DNA from: Kitagawia praeruptora
Taxonomy: Eukaryota; Streptophyta; Magnoliopsida; Apiales; Apiaceae
Length of the DNA: 64,000 nt
Assembly (NCBI GenBank): GCA_037693485.1
Contig: CM075354.1
Span: forward strand, 158,807,501-158,871,500
Direction: 5' to 3'
Part shown: positions 1-11,549 of the stretch, piece after piece
How the letters are laid out: each line of letters begins with the position of its first letter
How positions within the stretch are numbered: the stretch's first letter is position 1
Notes under the pieces: model-generated
Database searches by the model: none
Told to the model about the DNA's origin: nothing
The model's input: only the letters and a program-made list of their open reading frames with translations
Program-made: the position numbers and the translations under genes

Positions 1-359
1 AATAATATCAAAAATCAGGATTCTTACACCTGCAAGTAGTTAGGTGGTCTCTGATGTACCATTTTATCCTTTAATTGCCCCTCCCCACGATTACGGAACT
101 GGTCTGGAGAATGGCCTGGGCAAGAACTTCCTTCGGGATCTTCGAACCTTGAGAACCCTTTTCGGACCACTCCGATCGCTCAGAACTCTTAGGAACCTTC
201 TAATTTCCCGTAGATTTAGGCTTTCGGATCCCTTCGTCCTAGGCTGTAGGTGTCCCGACCGGTCCTGGCTTACTGTACTCGGCCTTTCTCTCCTTTTGAA
301 TTCCTTTTTCTTTATCCGAGTACAGGGCTAACCGTCTCTTCATTTCCGAATGCAGGGAC

Positions 360-2182
360 ATGGATCGGTCGACCGAAGGTGCGGGTCCTTCGGAGGTGTC
401 ACCATTTAGCAACGTCGAGGTATATCCCGCGGCGAATTTCCGGTCGCACCTGACCGAGGAAAAAATAGAAGACTTCCATTCCAAATACCTTGTAGAGAGG
501 AATGTCTGGTATTTCTTCACACCTAGGAAGAAAGACCGTATCTGGCACAATCCTGAGGTTCCACCCCTCTACGGCGGAAGCGTGGCCACCGGCATATCCG
601 AGATGGCTTTCAAGTGCGGCTTTCGGTTACCGATGCTGCCGATACTGAAGAAATTGCTGAAGCAACTCGGGATCGCCGTAGGGCAGTTGGATCCGAACAG
701 CTTTTTTCACATAAACGCCTTCCAAGCCCGATGCTTAGCTAAGAGTATGACTCCTAGGACAACCCTGTTCTGGCATCATTATGAGCTCCGAAGGAATTCC
801 AAAAGCAACGGCTTCTACACCATAGCTCGCCGAACCGGTAAGGCCGATTGGGCTCAAACAAACTCCAACAACAGGGGGGCCCATGAGAGGTGGACTTTCA
901 TCTCGGGCCCGAAGATGGGGAAGTATGGCCGCTGGTAGGATCTGGACCCATCGAGGTTGCAGTATCCCGAAATGTTGGAGGCGGACAAGCATGATCATCG
1001 TCTTCTTTGTGAACTCGATATGAATAGGGTTCCGGTATCGGACGGCAGGGATAACGACTGGTTGGTCGCCCTTTGGGGTAGTGGTAACATTTATCTTTAC
1101 CTTATTCCTTTCCATCCGAGTGCTTCCTTTACTGTATTTTTATTTCCCGTTGCCCATGTTTAACACTATTATTTTTGTGCAGTGTCTTCTCTTCAGCATA
1201 TCATTGAGCGTAAACGCAAGAAGGCAGCTCAACTTTCAATAGCTGCTACAGCCGAAGCCAACGCTGCTGCTCAATCGGCCGGCAAAGAGTTGGAGTCGGC
1301 TCCCGATCAAGGGAAGAGAGTCGAAACTCCATTGGTTTCTTCTCCTCCTCGGGATCAGGGGGATGGTGTCGTCCAGGTCACCTCAACCGACTCTCGGAAG
1401 AGATTCCGGTCGGGAAATGCCGATCCGAAGGTGTATTCTCCTCCTTGGGGAGTCATCGAGACTGATCAGATCATTGTCCCCGCTCCACAGCTTTCCACTA
1501 TTGTGGGTCCCGATCTCTGCCGGGGTCTCATTCTTCCAGCCGATAGGCCTACGTTTGCCAAGGCGAACGACCTTGAGGCTTGTACTGAGATGTTGGCTCT
1601 GCTCTCCATGGTAAGCTTTTTCTTCTTCGGTAATTTTCTTTTCTACTTGTCTTCAATGTTTAATTCTTTTCCCTTGTTTGTTTCTAGGGGGTCTCCTGGT
1701 CAGCCGTTGTGGCCGAACGGATGGAGGGGATACAGAACAAACTGGAGGCGGCCAACCAAGTTGAAGTTCGGGCGGTCAAGGCTGAAGAAGACCTCCGGAA
1801 TGCAACCACTGACTTGGAGATGGTCACCGGCCAGGCTAACTCCTTGAAGGCCGAGAACGATTCCTTAAAGGAAAAGTTGCAGGAGATGGACGCCTTGAGG
1901 GCTAGGGTTGACTGGAGAAACAAGCAGCTCAAACTTACAAGGAAAAATGTTCGGAAGCTAAAGAAGACTCTGGAGCTGACCGAAGAAAGATGCTATCAGA
2001 TGGGATATGACGGCGCTGTGCTGAAGGCACATTCTCTGGGCTTCGATCATACTCAGCTGATAGATCTTTCACTCGGGATGACGGATCCGGTTGGTCGGGA
2101 GGAGTCTGATCAACCTTTAGAGGTTTCTTCGGGCGAAGATGAGTCTCTTTCCGACGAACCTCCAGCTGACGAAGCCTTGTAA
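360..2182 (+). CDS. Extra ORF of element A, opposite strand to gag-pol, spliced
   Basis: Function unknown. A likely 3' splice site (TGCAG, ending 355) sits just before the ATG at 360, as in the second Tat element at 31276. The first coding block (360-938) holds the motif QLDPNSFFHINAFQARC, resembling the QLSPNS block of the 31-kb ORF and the domain plant databases often call 'putative plant transposon protein'. An in-frame TAG at 936-938 interrupts it. A second block starts at the AG at 1181-1182 and runs to 1610, followed by a clean GT-AG intron (1611-1687). The last exon (1688-2182) encodes a charged coiled coil of about 100 residues and an acidic tail ending in TAA. The intron between 938 and 1183 is not resolved. 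The gene is either a weakly decayed version of the Tat extra ORF or has a splice pattern I did not resolve. Confidence 0.6.
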
Positions 2183-2412
2183 TTTTGTAGATTTTCAATG
2201 CCTTTAAAATTGTAATGTGTAAATTTGCCTTCGGGCTCTCTATTCGCCCCTTCGGGCTTGTAATACTTTACTTTGCCTTCGGGCTTGTTTATTTAAATTT
2301 GCCTTAGCATAATATTCTTTCTTATGCGTTGTCGGCTTCGGCCTTAAATTGGCTTTTGCCTCCGTTCATGCATCTTTAGCTTTGATTTGGCTTTAGCATA
2401 ATTTCCTCTTTT

Positions 2413-2560
2413 ACGCATCTTCGGCTTCAATTGGCCTCAGCATAATTTTTTCTTGTTCTTATGCGTCTTCGGCTTCGATTGGCCTTAGCATAATTTTTTC
2501 TTGTTCTTATGCGTCTTCGGCTTCATTTTGCCTTGGCATAATTATTCATATGTTTGTGCA
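2413..2560. repeat. 48-bp tandem repeat in the spacer of element A
   Basis: Units start at 2413, 2461 and 2509 with a constant 48-bp period; each contains CTTCGGCTTC and GCATAATTTTTTCTTG. More degenerate units extend left to about 2320 and right to about 2600. The array lies between the stop of the extra ORF and the end of pol. The rest of 2183-3073 holds no gene; it is AT-rich with scattered TTCGGTCGGC words. Variable tandem repeats between pol and the 3' LTR are known in Ogre/Tat elements. Confidence 0.8.
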
Positions 2561-3073
2561 TCTTCGGCTTTAGCCTAGCATTTATGTGCATTTTTGGTCG
2601 TAACCTAGCTGTCCCCCAGTATTTAAGGGGTTTTGTAAATAATTAAGGTCTCATTCGGTCGGCTGAAAAATATTTCTTCCCGGCCTAAATTAATGTCAAA
2701 GCAACTTGAATACTAAGACAATTTTGTGATGGGTCAAATTTCATTCGGTCGGCCCCAAATTTGGATTTGCCAAGTATTTGTAGCTTAAAACGCAATGTAC
2801 TTGAACACTACCAATAAGTTAAAGGGCGCATGTTTTATACGGTCGGCCCCAAACATGGGTCTATTAAGCTTGATATTGCGTACTTAGCTTTTTTGCTTTA
2901 AATGTACTTAGCTTAACGATAACGGATAAAAATTGGAGCAAAACAATCTTTTCATTAATCATGCAATTCTTACATAGATTCGATTACAGATTGATGCTAT
3001 CATATGGGATTCAGAATAAAGTTGCATAAAACAAAATATTGAAGTAAAAAGCAATAAAATTTGTCCAGTAAGC

Positions 3074-6000
3074 TTACTGGTAGAAACGGCGAAGGCGAGC
3101 GGCATGCCAGGTGTTTTTGATTGGGCTGCCGTCTGGATGGGCCAATTTGTAAGTGCCCGATCGAACCACTTCAATTACCACGTATGGACCTTCCCAATTG
3201 GGCATAAGCTTGCCCTTTTTGGCTGGCATGGAGGTGGTTAATTCCCGAAGTACTAAATCCCCGACTTGAAACGATCTCTTCTTCACCCCCGAATCATAGT
3301 ACTGGGCTGCCTGCAGTTGGTACCTTAAGTTTCTTTGGTGGGCAGCTTCTCTTTCTTCTTCCAGTAAGTCCACATTCGCTCGGAGTCCAAACTCATTTGT
3401 CTCCACGTTTCTGTTCGGTAAGACTCTAAACCAACTTCAACAGGTAGAAGGGCATCAGTCCCGAAGGCCAGTTTGAAGGGCGTTTGTCCGGTTGAAGATC
3501 TTGTAGTAGTCCGGTAAGCCCATAGGACCCATGGTAGTTCTTCGGCCCAAAGTCCCTTAGCTTCCCCTAGCCTTTTCTTGATTCCATCAAAGATGATTTT
3601 GTTGGCCGCCTCGATCGCCCCATTTCCCTGGGGATGCCCTACCGAACTGAACTTCTGTTTTATCCCGAATTGAGCCAGGAATTTTCTGAACTTGCTCCCA
3701 ATGAATTGAGTACCGTTATCGGACACACACACCATAGGTATGCCAAACCTCAAGATGACCTGTTCCAGCATGAATTTCTTCGCCGCCTCTTCGGTAATGG
3801 CCGAAAGGGGTTTTGCTTCTATCCACTTAGTCATGTAGTCGATTGCCACAATACAGTATTTCGCTTGCTTAGTGCTGGTGGGAAGGATCCCCACAATATT
3901 GACCGCCCACATAGCAAATGGGATCGGGCTAAGGACTGAGGACATTTCTTCGGGTGGTTGTTTCAGTATTGTGCTAAAAAGTTGGCACTGTCTACACCTC
4001 TTGGCATATTCGGATGCGTCTTCTTTCATCTTTGGCCAGAAAAACCATTGCCTGAGAATTTTGAAGGCTAACGATCTTCTTTCCAAATGCTCTCCACAAA
4101 TTCCCTCGTGAACCGTCTCCAAGGCTAGTTGCTGTTCGGCTTGGTCTAAACACCTAAGTAGTGGTTGGCTCGTCGATCGTCTAAATAAGCGACCCCCGAC
4201 CAGAGTATAATTCCCCGACCGATACTTCACCTTCTGTGCTTCCCTTCGGTCAAGTGGTAGGGTGGCTTTTTCCAAGAATGCCCTGATGGGAGTCATCCAA
4301 TTGACCCCTTGATGAATTTCCATGCACTGCTTCTTGTCTATCGAAGGCGTCTTTACTTCGGTCAGATAGATGGACCCATTTAGGTTCTGGGTTTCTACCG
4401 AAGCTAACCTCGAGAGGGCGTCTGCCCGACTGTTGTTTTCTCTAGCTACTTGAGTTAACTCGAAAGTTTCAAACAACAAAGATTGTTCACGTACCTTAAG
4501 GGCGTATGCCTTGGTTCGGGGATCTTTTTGCCCGTACTCTCCTAAGAACTGTTTTACCACCAACATTGAATCACTGAACGCCCTAATGTGCTTGACTTCT
4601 AGACTTCTTGCCAAATCTAGCCCTGCCAAGAGTGCTTCATATTCGGCCTCATTGTTCGTCAACGGGAAAGTGAACCTGATGGCTTGACAAATCTCAAATC
4701 CTTCTGGGCTTGTAAGAATTAACCCTGCCCCGCACTTTTCCTTGGCGACCGACCCGTCGACAAACAACTTCCATTTTCCCGGTGTCTGAATCATTTGTTC
4801 TTCAGGAGCCAAGTCGTTCGGCCCCGAGAAAGAGCATTCTACCATGAAATCTGCTAGTGCTTGGGCTTTGATCGAAGTCCTTGGTGTATATTCCAAATCA
4901 TGCTCCCCCAGTTCGATCGCCCAAGCAACCACTCTGCCCGATGCCTCTGGCCTTTGCAAGATTTTCTTTAACGGCTGATCGGTTACAACTTTGATCGTCC
5001 TTCCTTGGAAATAGTGCCTTAACTTTCTTGCGGCCATTACCAGTCCATAGGCGAACTTCTCTGCATTTGGATATCTTGTTTCTGCATCTTTGAGAATATG
5101 AGAGACATAGAACACCGGATGCTGGTTCCCTTCGTGCTCTTTGACCAACACTGCTCCGAGTGTTCGGTCGTTCACAGCCAAGTACAGCTGCAATGTTTCT
5201 TTCGGGTCGGGTCTCATTAAGAGTGGAGCCTTCACTAAGTACTCTTTAACCTCTTCGAATGCTTTCTGGCAATTTGGCCCCCACTCGAAATTCTTGGACC
5301 CCCGAAGTACTTCAAAGAATGGTAGGGCCTTTTCGGCCGATCTAGAAATGAACCTCCTCAGGGCTGCTAGCCGTCCGGTCAGCTTTTGAATGTCCCTGAT
5401 CGTCTTCGGTGCTTCCATGTCAATAACTGCTTTAATCTTCTCTGGGTTTGCTTCAATTCCTCGGGCACTAACCATGTATCCCAGAAACTTCCCACTATTT
5501 ACTCCAAACGTACACTTGTTCGGGTTGATCCTCATGTCGTTTCTTCTGAGCGTTTCAAAACATTCCCTCAGATCTTCGGCATGATCCCTGAAAAGGGACT
5601 TAACAATCATATCTTCCACGTAGCACCCCATGTTCTGACCGATCTGGGCTTTGAACACCTTGTTGATCATCTTTTGAAATGTTGCCCCGGCGTTCTTCAA
5701 GCCGAAAGGCATCTTTATGTAGGCATAAGTGCCATTCGGTGTGATGAATGCTGTCTTTGGAACGTCCTCGGCATTCATGGCAATTTGGTGGTATCCTGAG
5801 AATGCATCCAGGAAACTGAGTATTTGATGCCCCGAAGTAGCATCTATCAGTTGATCAATGTTTGGCAAGGGATAGTGGTCTTTCGGACAATGCTTATTCA
5901 GGTCGGTGTAGTCCACACACATTCTCCACTTGCCATTTGATTTCTTCACCACCACTACGTTCGCCAACCAATCGGGATAGTCTATCTCTTCGGTGAACTT

Positions 6001-8562
6001 TGCTTCCAGCAATTTTTCAACTTCCACTTGAATTACTTTCTGCCTTTCCATGGCGAAATTCCTCTTCTTTTGTCTTACGGGCTTGGCTTCGGGAGCTACA
6101 TTTAAGCAATGTTTGGCCACCGCAGGGTCCAAACCTGGCATATCTTCGGGATTCCATGCGAATACGTCGTGGAATTCCCTAATGACCTTGATGACTTTCT
6201 CTTTCAATTCCGGCTCCATGCTCTTTCCGATTTGTATCATCTTTCCCGACTGACCCATGTACAGCTCTACCTCTTCGGTCTCGGCAGCCGGTTCAGCAAT
6301 CGGGCTCGACAGGTCGGCACCAAATTTTTCCAACTCGATGTTCAGTAGTTGGTGGCTGCCCCCAGTGTCATTTTCTCCTCTTTTCCTTTTTCCCGCTTCA
6401 TTCATTTCAGTGTCCTTATCTTTCTCTAGATCCTCCAGCATAATAATTCGAGCGGCTTTTTGATCGCCCCTCATCTCTCCGACCCCATTCTCGGTCGGGA
6501 ACTTCAACTTGAGGTGGGGAATGGATGAAACAGCCTGAAAGAGTGACAAGGCTGGCCTCCCCAGGATCCCGTTATATGGGCTATCCACCCGAACAACGTA
6601 GAACTTTGCCTCCTTGACCACAGTGTACGGAGCTTTTCCCAACAAAATATTCAGCGTAATCGTGCCTTCAATCGGTACAGGTTGATTACCGAAGCCGTAC
6701 AGTGGTGCCTCATGGCACGGCTCCAGCTGTTCACCACCCAAGTTCATCTTGCAATACGTTCGGTGATACAATATGTTGACCGAACTTCCATCATCGACCA
6801 ACACTCTCCAAATCTTGTTTTCCCCAATTACGGGGTTTATGACAAGAGGGTCTTCGTGTGGCCATATCACGTCTTCAAAATCATCTTCCGTAAATGATAT
6901 CGGAAGTGCTTGCTTGGCGGCATTTGACTGGTAAAGATTGTAGATTTGCCTGGCATACTTTTTTCGGGCTGTTTTGTTGTCCCGATCAAGGATGGTTCCC
7001 CCGAATATAGTCCTGACTTCGCCCCGGTATTTTTCCGAACCTTCGGCATCTCTGTTATCTCTCTTCTTTTCCTTTTCGTCTAACCTGTCCCTCAGATCTC
7101 CCACGAACTTGGTCAGTTCTCCGTCTTTTATCATTTTCTCAATCAGTTTCTTCAAGTGGTAACATTCATCAGTATTGTGACCTTTATCCCGATGATAATC
7201 ACAATATTTGCTGTCGCTTCTTTTATTTTCAGGGGTCTTTAACTTGGGTGGTCTGACAAACCCAGGTTTACCCTTTATCTCATGGAGAATCTTCGAGATA
7301 GGTGTGTTCAGTGGTGTGAACACAGTACTATCCCTATCTCTTCTTCGTTCGGCCCCTTTGTCGGGCCTTGTATCATTCAGTCTGCTCTTAATGTCTCCTC
7401 GACCCCTTCGGTCGTCCCTTCTATCATCCCTCCGGTCGTCTCTTCTGTCATATCTGTCATTTTTCTTGTTCTCCTTGTACCCCCTAATGGATTCTAATTT
7501 TCTCCTAATAGCCTCTCCTCTCACATATATATCATTCAAAGATTTGGGAGGCATATCATAAAGAGAAGATCGAAGCTTTTTACCTTTAACAGGGTCTAGG
7601 CCTGCTGCGAGGAATCCAGCCGCTTTGACTTTGTCCAAGTTGGTGACCATACCGGCTTCTTCTTTGAACCTTGCTAAGTAATCACCCAAATCCTCGTTCG
7701 GTCCCTGCCTGCAGTGGATCAGGGCTTCCGTATCCTTCTCTCTTCGGCACAAATGTGAGTAGTGCCTCAAGAATTTTTTCTTTACTTGTTCATATGCGCC
7801 TATCGACCTAGGTCTTAGCGACCTGTACCACATGGATGCATTCCCCTTTAGGTAGGTCTTGAACATCTTACAGAGCATCACATCGCAGTGCCCCATCCCA
7901 GTCATGAGCGATTCATACTTCTCACAGTGATCTTCGGGGTCACCCTTTCCGTTAAATTCATTCATCTTCGGGAACTGCCTTCCGGGAGGCGGTCGAAAGT
8001 GTTCGACGTCCTCGGTCACCACTGGCTCGTGGCTGACCTTTCTCTCTCCAAACATGGCCTTTTCAATCCTTCGGATGCGATCGTCCGTTTGTGGACCCTC
8101 CTCCTCCGAATCGGAGGAATAAACTACCCTTGACCGGGTTCTCCTCGAGTTTGATTCAGAGTCCCCTGACTCGTCTTCATCATTTCTGGTTCTTGGCCTC
8201 TTGTCTCTTCGATCGTCCAACCCCGGGTCTTCGGCTTCTAGAGCCTCGCGGAGTGCCTTCTCCTGTAACTCGATCTCCTCCCTTTGAAGCTTTAGGGCCT
8301 CTAGCCTTAAACGGTCGGCCTCCCTCTTTTTGGCCAGACGTTCGGCCTCCCTGCTGCTCTTCTCTTTTTCCATCTCTTTCCGTTTCCCTTTGGCCTTTTG
8401 TTCCTCTCGCCACTTCATGAGAATCTCCCGTTGCTCTTCGGGAGACGGTATGTCCCCCTCTTCATCAAAAATCAAAAGCCTTGGGGTGATGGGAGGAGTG
8501 ATGCGATTATTTCCGGCCATTGTGCTATCGTCAGCTGTTGGTATCTTGGTTTCATTCGCCAT
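3074..8562 (-). pseudogene. Gag-pol polyprotein of element A (Tat type), one frameshift
   Basis: The main frame is 1745 residues (8562-3325); the integrase C-terminus continues in another frame to 3074, so one indel near 3405-3420 breaks it. Domains in order: basic coiled N-terminus; gag core at about 195-330; a Cys/His cluster (YCDYH...DECYH) near 455; aspartic protease VDDGSSVNIL near 587; RT (LDAFSGYHQ, MPFGLKNAGATFQ); Ty3-type RNase H around 1110-1230; a second, archaeal-like RNase H around 1262-1390 (VDGS, NEAEYEA, SDSMLV, SRADALS); integrase HHCC zinc finger near 1485-1530; integrase core and C-terminal module. The RT box reads YVEDM rather than YVDDM (residue 983, codon 5614-5616). The first integrase Asp is Asn (WAVNIVG, residue 1555, codon 3898-3900). 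With the frameshift, these make autonomous activity unlikely. Confidence 0.9.
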
Positions 8563-8599
8563 TATTAACTGTATAATTCAACACAAACGTATCTCTACG

Positions 8600-8617
8600 T
8601 TCCCACAGATGGCGCCA
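8600..8617 (-). other. Primer binding site of element A
   Basis: On the minus strand TGGCGCCATCTGTGGGAA follows the LTR end (…GTAACA) after 2 nt. It starts with TGG as expected for pairing with a tRNA CCA end, and lies 38 bp upstream of the gag ATG. I cannot assign the tRNA with confidence. It differs from the tRNA-Asp-type site of element C. Confidence 0.75.
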
Positions 8618-8619
8618 AA

Positions 8620-8987
8620 TGTTACGACGGTATTTCGCCGAACCTGAGTTCGGTCGGACCTGCAAATGAGAAGAATGTGAGGGTTTGGCCCCCCGATTCA
8701 CCTCCGGTGTGAGAATAAGTTAGTCGGTTTTTGATGAGTAATATTGAACGTAGAGAGTTTGTGTTGTCTGTCAAAAAATTGTGTATAAGTGATTGAATGA
8801 ACCTGACTTTAACACTCTCCAGGCGGTTACCCGAAGAGTGGGCGTCGTGTGCCGACGTGTCCCACGTTCGCAGGAGGATGAACGGTATGACCGTTGTGGA
8901 TATCATGGCCGGATGAATATGGGCTTTCATTCGGGCTTGAGGCGCTGGATTATTGGTTCGGCCCATTAAGGAGATGGGCCTCTAACA
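8620..8987 (-). repeat. 5' LTR of element A (368 bp)
   Basis: On the minus strand the LTR begins TGTTAGAGG and ends CGTCGTAACA, giving matched TGTTA/TAACA termini. The primer binding site lies on its inner side and F-box coding sequence abuts its outer side at 8988. There is no second copy in the window, so insertion age cannot be estimated. Confidence 0.85.
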
Positions 8988-9596
8988 ATAACCAAAAGCT
9001 AAAACCGTCCACCAAGTACAACGAATATGCAACGAAAAATCCAAGACAGGAAGAGTTCTAGACTTTTGAATAAGAGGATTCCAAATATAAATGGAGCCTC
9101 CAAGATATTGGTGCCTAAAAATGATGTCAGAAACACATATAAGACTACATGATGTTGCAAACCAACACGGTTCGGGGGGAGTAAATCCAGGAGGATCAAG
9201 TTTAAAAATTTCTTCACATTGTTCATCATCATAACGTAAATATAACAATCTACAATCCTCAATAGCCCGGAACAATAATATCTTATTATGATGATGATAA
9301 TAATTACGGTGCAGATTGATGAATTCAGGAGTTTTGATAAGATGATACCATGATTTTTGAACACTGGTGCATTGTAACAGTGATTTCACCGGCAGTCTTT
9401 TAAAAATCTCGCCCAAGATTGAATCAGGTATATTATACAACATTCCATCCCGAGTTGGAGTTGTTTTTCTAAGATGATGCCAAGATTTTTCAACTAAGCT
9501 GCATCGAAAGACCAATCTTTTAAAAATCTCTCCCAAGAACCAATCATACATCATGGTCACCATCATCATAACCATCAGGGTGCAGCAGCTTTTCAA
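8988..9596 (-). pseudogene. F-box/FBA gene, cut by element A
   Basis: F-box proteins recruit substrates to SCF ubiquitin ligases. Reading leftward, a canonical F-box (IPDSILGEIFKRLPVKSLLQ…) is followed by an F-box-associated (FBA) start with the WNPLIQKSRTLP motif. Coding continues to AFGY, equivalent to the conserved GFGY of FBA domains. The next codons (Cys, stop) come from the LTR of element A, so the remainder should lie left of the window. Upstream of the main F-box is a second, shorter F-box-like piece (FLGEIFKRLVFRCS…SWHHLRKT), a partial internal duplication. The track's start at 9596 may not be the true one; several Met codons follow. Confidence 0.8.
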
Positions 9597-9649
9597 GTAT
9601 TAATCAAACTATAAAGACTCTAGGGTTTTTCGTATTCTCAATTTGGGGG

Positions 9650-10171
9650 TTCTTGTGCTTACGAGAAAGTTCGAATTTTTGAGATGTACTTTTGGCTGGA
9701 TATACTTTGTGAGATGTCTTGAGTTTGTTTTCTACGAGCGGACTGGAATAACGAAATCAAGAAAATAGGGGATTTGGGATTTTGGATGTTTGAAATCAAG
9801 AAAATAGGGGGATTTGGGATTTTGGATGTTTGGGGCTGGACTTGAGAGGTGTCTCGACTTGTTAGATGTGTCGGATCCTTTTTCAAGATGCCTGCGTACC
9901 TTATATTTATAAGGATCAAGCCTACGCAGTTCTGTTAAGGATTGGTTTTTATTTTGGGAATTAGTAGATTTTATCTCTTTAAATTATATTCGCGTTGGGA
10001 TACCTTCCTGATTTGAAGGATATCGTTTGGAGATATTTTCTATCATAAATTGGAGATAATTCCTCGTTTCAGAGAGAGGAAATAATTAACTTGGGGGTTA
10101 AGTTAATTATTATTATATTCATATTGGGAAATTTGGGAGATATTAGAGGCAACCAAAAATATGGCGTAACA
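9650..10171 (-). mobile_element. LTR-like relic of a Tat-type element (left border uncertain)
   Basis: The right border, ATGGCGTAACA followed by ACTACCCCAGTTC (10172 on), matches the E2 border GGCATAACA/ACTACCCCCCAGTTTC at 30705. In minus orientation this is a PPT-like GAACTGGGGTAGT plus an LTR start TGTTACG. Around 9891-9935 a TATA-containing block (TGCCTGCGTACC…AAGGATCAAGCC) matches the one near 30135-30175 in the E2 LTR. No internal coding remains to the right. The left edge is estimated from the E2 spacing and is not marked by a clear TG end. Confidence 0.5.
9754..9831. repeat. 39-bp tandem duplication
   Basis: Two near-perfect copies of a 39-bp unit (AAATCAAGAAAATAGGGG then ATTTGGGATTTTGGATGTTT), at 9754-9792 and from 9793, differ by one extra G. 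It sits inside the LTR-like relic, upstream of the F-box gene. Confidence 0.85.
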
Positions 10172-10292
10172 ACTACCCCAGTTCTTCAGTGCAGCTTGAT
10201 GGACTGGAGAACTAAGCGACTTCGATCTTCCAAATTTCCTGAGTCACTGAAATAACTAAAAAGGGAAGATTAGTAAAAAAAATATGGAGCAC

Positions 10293-11495
10293 CTAGCCCG
10301 TGCAATGCACGGTTGCTTGTAAATTGTTTAATTATATTTTATTGTTAAAATTTTAAGTTGTAAATACGTTTTTTTATTAAAATAATTTTCTAACTTTATA
10401 AATCTCATGAATATAAATATTATTCTAATTATGTATTTTAATTATTACTTTAAAATACATATGTATATATAAAAATATTACATAAAAGTAGTTTTTTAAA
10501 CTTTTATTTAGTAGAAAGGGTGAAATTTATCTAATCATGTAGACCTTTTCTCGATTTTTATACAAAATTTTCTATATCGTAAGTGTTTTCCAGATTCTAT
10601 GTAATTTTTAACTATATAACTTATAACTCGCGTGATGCATATATGATTTTTTTTTAATATTTTTTATCTTATTACCCATATTTTCATATATATTATTTTT
10701 TAATTAGTAGAAAAAAAATTATTTATGATAATAAAATATCATAACACATTTTTGATAGTATTTTGAATGATAGTGTTTTAATTTTTAACTATAATATGTT
10801 ATTGACGAAAATTTTTGGGAGTAGTTTATAAGATAATATAAATATATAATAATAATTTATTAAAAAAAGATGATAATTTTTTTAATTATAATATGATATT
10901 GAAGATAAGGATGAAAGAACTTCGATTGAAAGCGAAAAATGAGAAGCAACATCCTAATGAGTATGAAGGTGCTATGGATGATGGAATAATGGGGACTTTC
11001 GGCAAAACCGAGATCTGGCATGGGAGTGAGCAAGAGGAGGATTTGATAGCTGATTCTTCGATTTTTTGCAATGTTTTCCCTGCAGTTCATGATTTTTACC
11101 AGCCTTGACTAAGCAGTCTGTTTCGTTGTCAAATTCTTTTGTAAATTTTATTATTAAATTTTATTATTAAAGTTTTAAGTTGTATATTATTTTTCTTATT
11201 AAAATAATTTTTAAACTTTAGAAATCTCATATATGTAAATATTATATTTATACATATATAAATATTACTTTAAGATGATATAAATGTCTAATAATAATAT
11301 GTTGTTGATGGGATTCGAACCTTGAACCTATAGGAGCATTTTATATATTATAGAAAGAATATTCTTTTAACATTACATCCAACGGTTCTCATTAATCTGT
11401 CTCAAAATTCAACGGTTGCTATTGAGTGTACTAAAAAGAGTGACCAAAAAAAGAGTACCAAAATATACCCTGTTTCGCTTATAATAGTATAGTAT

Positions 11496-11498
<3 letters not shown>
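10293..11498 (-). mobile_element. Non-autonomous Helitron A
   Basis: On the minus strand the 5' end reads TCTATACTATACTATTATAA (from 11498), a typical Helitron 5' terminus. The 3' end is a hairpin CCGTGC-ATT-GCACGG followed by G and the terminal CTAG (10296-10293). The flanks are A on the 5' side and G instead of the usual T on the 3' side. The body (1206 bp) is AT-rich with no recognisable RepHel. Two stretches, about 10325-10440 and 11140-11280, resemble each other. The small ORFs inside have no recognisable family. Confidence 0.65.

Positions 11499-11546
<48 letters not shown>
11499..11546. repeat. (TA)n microsatellite between two Helitron 5' ends
   Basis: Nearly uninterrupted TA dinucleotides. 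Helitrons insert between A and T, and here the 5' TC of one element lies on each side of the tract on opposite strands, so the tract is the likely shared target. Confidence 0.9.

Positions 11547-11549
<3 letters not shown>

Larger units (their letters stand above)
1..8987 (-). mobile_element. Element A: Tat-lineage Ty3/gypsy LTR retrotransposon, left LTR outside window
   Basis: Read on the minus strand the order is 5' LTR (8620-8987), primer binding site (8600-8617), gag-pol (8562-3074), repeat-rich spacer (3073-2183), then an ORF on the opposite strand (360-2182). The 3' LTR must lie left of base 1. Two RNase H domains after RT, and an extra ORF between pol and the 3' LTR, are known traits of the Tat/Ogre/Retand group, so the lineage call rests on gene order as well as on pol similarity. 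The coding region is nearly intact (one frameshift, two altered catalytic residues), which suggests a fairly recent insertion. No target-site duplication can be checked because the left end is missing. Confidence 0.85.

Noticed and set aside
2413..2560. Regular direct repeats considered as a CRISPR-like array
   Set aside because: The units are contiguous with no unique spacers and the genome is eukaryotic; this is a minisatellite.
5386..5799. Plus-strand ORFs opposite element A pol
   Set aside because: They are shadows of the polyprotein frame, without family features.
11310..11321. GGATTCGAACCT, a B-box-like word of tRNA genes or SINEs
   Set aside because: No A-box, no cloverleaf and no SINE tail nearby; it lies inside a Helitron body.
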